Source: Prostheceraeus crozeri
Taxonomy: Eukaryota > Platyhelminthes > Polycladida > Euryleptidae
Length of the DNA: 64,000 nucleotides
Assembly (NCBI GenBank): GCA_907163375.1
Contig: CAJQUW010000501.1
Coordinates: 7,501 to 71,500 of the forward strand
Direction of reading: 5' to 3'
Below the pieces are notes generated by a model. It was not told the DNA's origin. It saw nothing but the letters and a program-made list of their open reading frames with translations, and searched no databases. Every line of letters begins with the position of its first letter. The stretch's first letter is position 1. Shown piece by piece: positions 59,901-64,000 of the stretch. The translations under genes were made by a program, and so were the position numbers.

Positions 59901-61590
59901 TGTCATCACGAAAATGGACATACATGTTCAGCTACTAACCTCTGACCGTTACTGTGTGATTAAAACAAGAATTCATCATCGTGTATGTTCTAGTTTTCTA
60001 CGCAATATCCTCTAAACTGTCCTCTGACAATCCTACGATTATGATGTATGTTCATGAGTGTCACAACCATAGATAAGGTCGTACAATATAGAAATAGCAC
60101 TCTACATGTTGCTGTGTGGAATTAAAGACACAAATCTAAAGTACAGAAGATCATTATTGCGTAAAAGTTTGTGAAAACGATGAAATTATTGCAGATCCAC
60201 TCTAGGATGTGCAATGGAAAGCTTGATGAGGCAAACGATGAAATGAAGTGATATTGATGTTCATAATACATGCAGATAATCTGTTTATTAGAAAGTCATA
60301 TTAGATAATCGAAGCTGAGTAATCATTAAATACTGACTTACATCCTCAGTCTTAGGGCCAATCCTGCAAGCCCTCCACAAAGACATTGGGACCCGGGGCT
60401 ACTTGTGATGTCATGGTTCATGATATAGTGCGCTATACAGAGTAATAAGCGGATCAATGTACTCACATTTCGCTTTGACCTGTGTAGTGTATGTACCAGT
60501 TAAGTTCATGCAATACACAGTGCACACCAACTGATTAATTTAGGATGATGCTGTTTCTATAGTTCAGAAGTTCATACACTACTTTTTGAAACACTAAGAA
60601 CGGAAGTTCATCGATCGACAGTACTGCTCAATAAAAAGCTGCTACAATACATTTTTTAATTCCTTTTTGAAACATTGAGGACGAGCGAGTGAAGATACAT
60701 TGCCTTTCAAATGATCAACATAAATCGTCTGGCGCGGCGCTACGCGCATGCATATACACAGTGCATATAAAATATGTCCGCGCATTCTCTAACACTTTTC
60801 TTCCTTGAATTTAGACACATTTCCTGTTCGAGTACCGTCACGAAATCTTGCCTTTGGGCAATGCCCTGAAGTTGACATTTCCGGCTTCACTTTTTAAAAA
60901 TAATGTTTCTTGGAATTAGAGGGTCTAAATTAGTGAAAACCTACAGATTTTAAACAGGATTCTGTCACTAAACTTTGTTCACACCAACAGTGATTGTATT
61001 ATGTGAAGAAAGGAAATTTCCGGCATAACATAAAAAAAGTCATTCTAGTATGATAACCAGCCAAGCACTGCTTTCATCTTGACTGCACGTAACTTTTTGA
61101 GTTCGGATTTTAGCACTGAAAGATTTTATGCAAATCGCAGAAGATTTTGAAGTTAGCATTTCAGCGCTATGTTAACATTTATCAGTAGCATTACGTGCAT
61201 CTAGATATCTTTGACGCAGCTTTAGCATTGCAGCCTTGATTCCTTTATCTCAATCGCTACTTGGGAAGACATCATAGAGACACAGACAAGCAAACATCAA
61301 ACCACGCCCTCATCATGTTTTAGCTGTACAGCAAAATACACGTAAATCGTAAATGTAGAGTCCTAATAAGTAGTGTCTGCGATCGGGATGGACTTTGATG
61401 ACGAAAGAGACATGATGAAAGAGCGATTGTAGATGACGTGGTTGATCGGATGGCGTATTTAGTGTGATGATAGAGATTTAGGACAGACGTCACGGTTCTT
61501 TCCTAAAATTTATCTTTTTGATCCTAATTTTTGCTAATTATTTCATCTTTTTGCAATTTTTTTGAAAATTTAATACAAAAATTAGAAATG
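56960..61590. other. Long stretch without recognised genes
   Basis: AT-rich DNA with no domain-bearing frame. A short GC-rich patch at 60350-60410 ends in a good minus-strand donor (GAGGAT then GTAAGTCA), but no in-phase Ig-like reading was found. No further exon of the Ig gene could be identified, although its first domain would be expected upstream. Confidence 0.35.
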
Positions 61591-61599
61591 TAAATAAAA

Positions 61600-61985
61600 T
61601 AAAAACCCCTACCATGCAAAGTTTGCGGCAGTCTCACTGACATGCTCAAAATGAGATTCTAAACAGTGCTTTGTGGTACTGCATCCCATTCTTCTTGTAG
61701 ATCTCTTACTAATTTTGCAAGGCTCGCAACGGGAGCATTGCGAAGTCTAGTCTTCCGCCCAATTTCTTCCCATAAATGTTCAATGGAGTTCATATCAGAG
61801 CATCGGGCTGACCACTCTATCGGTCGTATTCCAATTTTCTCTCGGAAGTTCTCCAACGCGAGAACGATGGGGAGCAACGTTGTCATCCTGCAGTCGCCAT
61901 GCCGTCTCACGAGGTCCAAGAAGGTCCACGGCCCATGAAAGTTTTCTTCCAAAATTCGACGCGAATTTTCGATGCAAGTGCGAGT
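61600..61985 (-). pseudogene. Tc1-like transposase C-terminal remnant
   Basis: The minus strand carries ETAWRLQDDNVAPHRSRVGE in one frame (catalytic D of the QDDN box at 61882-61884). Another frame has IEWSARCSDMNSIEHLWEEI then VRDLQEEWDAVPQ and a stop, with the third catalytic glutamate in EHLWEE. After the stop, ILSMSVRLPQTLHGRGFYF continues the usual Tc1 ending. One frameshift (about 61850) and one late stop are visible. The N-terminal DNA-binding part is not recognisable. Confidence 0.85.
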
Positions 61986-62045
61986 GCAATGACAAATGCA
62001 AGTGAAGATTCAAGAGCGAATGCAAGTGACAAAGCAAGTGCGGAT
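61965..62045. repeat. Degenerate TGCAAGTG tandem tract
   Basis: GCAAGTG, GCGAGTG and GAATGCAAGTG units recur over about 80 bp on the plus strand. It produces a His/Leu-rich minus-strand frame that is not a gene. Confidence 0.45.
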
Positions 62046-62389
62046 GCTGTTTAAGTACATTTCCGGAAGTAAACATTTTGCACATGCAAATAGTAACAAC
62101 TCAGCATTCATTAAATCCGCGATATATAAATTTAATGGATACACTAATAAGAATTTGAGCGTGTATGATAGAAATACCCCAAAAAATTAGTATAGTAAAA
62201 TCAACGATGATAAAAAAAGCATTTTGAAGTTACCGTTTATAAGCGACAGTCTTAATCGGAACATTAATTACCAAATATGAAAACATAGGTTGAATGTCCG
62301 TCTCGTCAACGGGCTACAAAAAACTGCGTAATGTTTTGAAGAAAAAATGCAAAAATACTAAACAATTATTATAGAATATGCAGCAAGTT

Positions 62390-62790
62390 ATCCCAAAATC
62401 ATAACTGTGAGACATCGTGTGCTGTTTGTCAATTCTCTTGTAGAAAGTGTGGCAATAAATATCTGGGTAAAACTGCTATACCATTCTACTTTAGATACAG
62501 CGAACACAGTCTCAGTATTCGTAATAAAAATGATGTAAGTGCTTTGTCGGAACACAGTAAGACCTGTCTTGTTCACGGTTCGATTGATGATTTTGATGTT
62601 GAATTTCTTCGTTGCTTAAATGATCATGTTAAAACAAGCGTGGTGGAATAGCGATTAATCAATAAGTGCCATCCTAAAATGAACAGATGTCATGAGAGAA
62701 CCGGAGCTATACTGCGTACCAGTTAAACACTCATTTTATTGCTGCCCTGCCTTGAGAAAGGGTCTGGACCCGAAACGTCGGCTGTGTGTA
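62390..62790 (+). mobile_element. Penelope-like element endonuclease end
   Basis: The plus strand reads CAVCQFSCRKCGNKYLGKTA, then RYSEHSLSIRNKNDVSALSE, then HSKTCLVHGSIDDFDVEFL, with a stop, then RLINKCHPKMNRCHE. C..C..KY+GKT, R..EH, SALSEH and the D.FD..+L strand make this the GIY-YIG endonuclease domain of a PLE (Neptune-like pattern). One in-frame TAG interrupts the end. The reverse transcriptase is missing. A hammerhead-like sequence follows at 62745-62782. Confidence 0.85.
62745..62782 (+). ncRNA. Hammerhead-like motif in PLE tail
   Basis: GGGTCTGGACCC forms a short stem-loop directly followed by CGAAACGTC, the conserved 3' side of a hammerhead core. Before it, CTTGAGAAA stands where CUGAUGA would be expected, so the 5' core is degenerate. 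It lies about 100 bp after the endonuclease, as in characterised PLEs. Confidence 0.55.
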
Positions 62791-62861
62791 TATAATTTTA
62801 TTCGTAATTATTTAACTTGCTGGCATTAGAATTACTCGGGAGAGAAAACAGATATTTTTCG

Positions 62862-63232
62862 CATTACTAAATCCCCGATACGTATACAGTTTCGACTTCA
62901 TTAAATGAGCTTGAGTTGAGACCCATGAACCACATGTGAGATGTCCAAATTTTTCCACTTCTGGAGAAATGTGCACGAATTTGACTGACTATGATATAAA
63001 TGCATAAGAAAGAAACTTGTTCCATATTACTTATAAAGTGGCTTCATCTCGGTAGTATAGAAACACAGGAATAATTTGCAAAACTTTAGGTTTTTAAAAA
63101 CTGCTCATATAATTTTTTGGACAGCAGGAACTTAATCTATTGAAAAAACTTAATCTTTTCATATAAAAAATTTCACTGTATGCAGATGCTTTTTTTGCGT
63201 CGACACTCTACTGCATATACGCCTACTACATA
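62862..63232. mobile_element. TIR element, AGTGTCGACTCAA family, copy 3 (reversed, truncated)
   Basis: The minus strand matches 16366-17114 at its start (AGTAGAGTGTCGACGCAAAA) and later at GGGGATTTAGTAATG. After that the homology stops, so one terminal inverted repeat is missing. The middle third is also deleted relative to copies 1 and 2. Confidence 0.7.
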
Positions 63233-63234
63233 TA

Positions 63235-64000
63235 CAGGGTGTTTCATATTTACCTGCCTAATATCGGTGAAAGAGGAATTTCCAACTTATGACACTGTTA
63301 TTTGTTTCACTGAATGCAGTGATTGATGATATGAAATAGAACCGTCAGCTGGTGAGAGATGTAATAACTAATGACAAATCATTGTCTTGTTCCATGAACG
63401 ATCGATTATTTGATGACTTGTGATCAACACTTACAATTCATTCTAATATCATTTGTGGTTCACTGCTGTCGCATCAGAAATGTCCAACCGATCGCGAAGA
63501 GATCATCACATGAGCATAAATGAGCGCATCATTGTTGTTTAGCTCTACTATGCAACAGGTGGTATCATCCGTAAAACTCAACGAGACTTCAGTGAATATT
63601 TGCAACAAGGAATCTTTGCTCAAGTCATCCTCGCACAGTAAAATCCATCATGGAGAAATTCGAAGCTACCGGATCCGTTGGACATGCTGGTGCTGGAAGA
63701 CCTGTTTCAGTGTCGACAGAAGAGAACCAAGATCTCCTTGCAGTTGCAATTACTGCAAGTCCAAGCAAGTCTGTTTGTAGAATGAGTGCTGAGCGATGAA
63801 TTAATGAAAGATGATATGGATCGAAGACTGCAGTTTTGTGAACTTTTCAACAGCCAATGTCGGGATGATCCCAACTTTCTCATGCTGTGCGAACATGAAA
63901 TGAAAGCTCAAGGAGTCATGGTTTTGGCAGAAATCTGTTCGAACGGTGTTATTGGCACTTTATTTTCCCATGAATTCCTTTACTTTTCCTGACAGTCATA
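63235..64000 (+). mobile_element. Mariner-type transposon remnant running off the window
   Basis: The left end CAGGGTGTTTCATATT preceded by TA is a typical IS630/Tc1/mariner terminus. Coding remnants in three frames follow: RIIVV-stop-LYYATGGIIRKTQRDFSEYL (helix-turn-helix region), IMEKFEATGSVGHAGAGRPV, then DDMDRRLQFCELFNSQCRDD, then VMVLAEICSNGVIGTLFSHE. The segment holding the first two catalytic residues is deleted between NFLM and VMVLAE. The right end lies beyond base 64000. Confidence 0.75.

Noticed and set aside
60342-60440. Candidate exon for the missing first Ig domain
   Set aside because: A good donor is present, but no Cys/Trp Ig pattern and the phase does not match 51921.

Overview
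The window reads as AT-rich, intron-dominated nuclear DNA of an invertebrate animal. Spliced exons, very long introns, Penelope-like elements with GIY-YIG domains, a PIF/Harbinger transposon, hAT, Tc1/mariner and jockey/CR1-type LINE remnants all point to a metazoan. I cannot name the phylum with confidence. Nothing bacterial, organellar or viral was recognised, and no rRNA, tRNA or CRISPR array was found.

The only host gene I can support runs on the minus strand and spans most of the window. Four exons encode two immunoglobulin domains of the lachesin/IgLON/neurotrimin type (51757-51921 + 50809-50937, then 43144-43329 + 31393-31533). Every junction is phase 1, and each domain is split in its middle by an intron. 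Downstream there is a tail of very short candidate exons (15846-15914, perhaps 10006-10038, 8220-8285, perhaps 8006-8061, 6766-6837). The upstream Ig domain, signal peptide and promoter were not found and probably lie beyond base 64000. The introns (about 0.8 to 15.5 kb) are packed with mobile elements.

Layout from left to right. 0.7-1.9 kb: probable hAT copy. 2.7-3.6 kb: a short terminal-inverted-repeat (TIR) element. 4.3-5.6 kb: decayed LINE. 6.8-8.3 kb: tail exons. 13.0-13.7 kb: foldback element. 14.7-15.5 kb: decayed LINE. 16.4-17.1 kb: second copy of the short TIR element. 18.3-19.8 kb: a palindromic pair of Penelope-like (PLE) ends. 21.9-22.7 kb: hAT with an 8-bp target duplication. 25.4-26.5 and 26.6-27.3 kb: two foldback elements. 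27.4-28.4 kb: mariner remnant split by a small TIR element. 28.6-30.2 kb: nested inverted-repeat element. 33.3-35.0 kb: LINE fragment between direct repeats. 35.7-37.6 kb: composite containing a PLE reverse transcriptase. 37.6-38.0 kb: four copies of a 14-bp motif. 38.9-40.2 kb: two foldback fragments. 43.6-49.7 kb: a LINE split by a 4.85-kb Harbinger transposon that retains both of its genes. 53.0-53.9 kb: hAT element. 54.9-56.9 kb: mariner transposase split by a LINE. 61.6-62.0 kb: Tc1 remnant. 62.4-62.8 kb: PLE endonuclease end. 62.9-63.2 kb: third copy of the short TIR element. 63.2 kb to the window end: another mariner-type copy.

The most informative objects are the near-intact Harbinger transposon, which has one visible nonsense codon in the transposase and two frameshifts in the Myb-like gene, and the mini-exon tail of the Ig gene. 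All calls come from reading the sequence and its translations; no database search was run.
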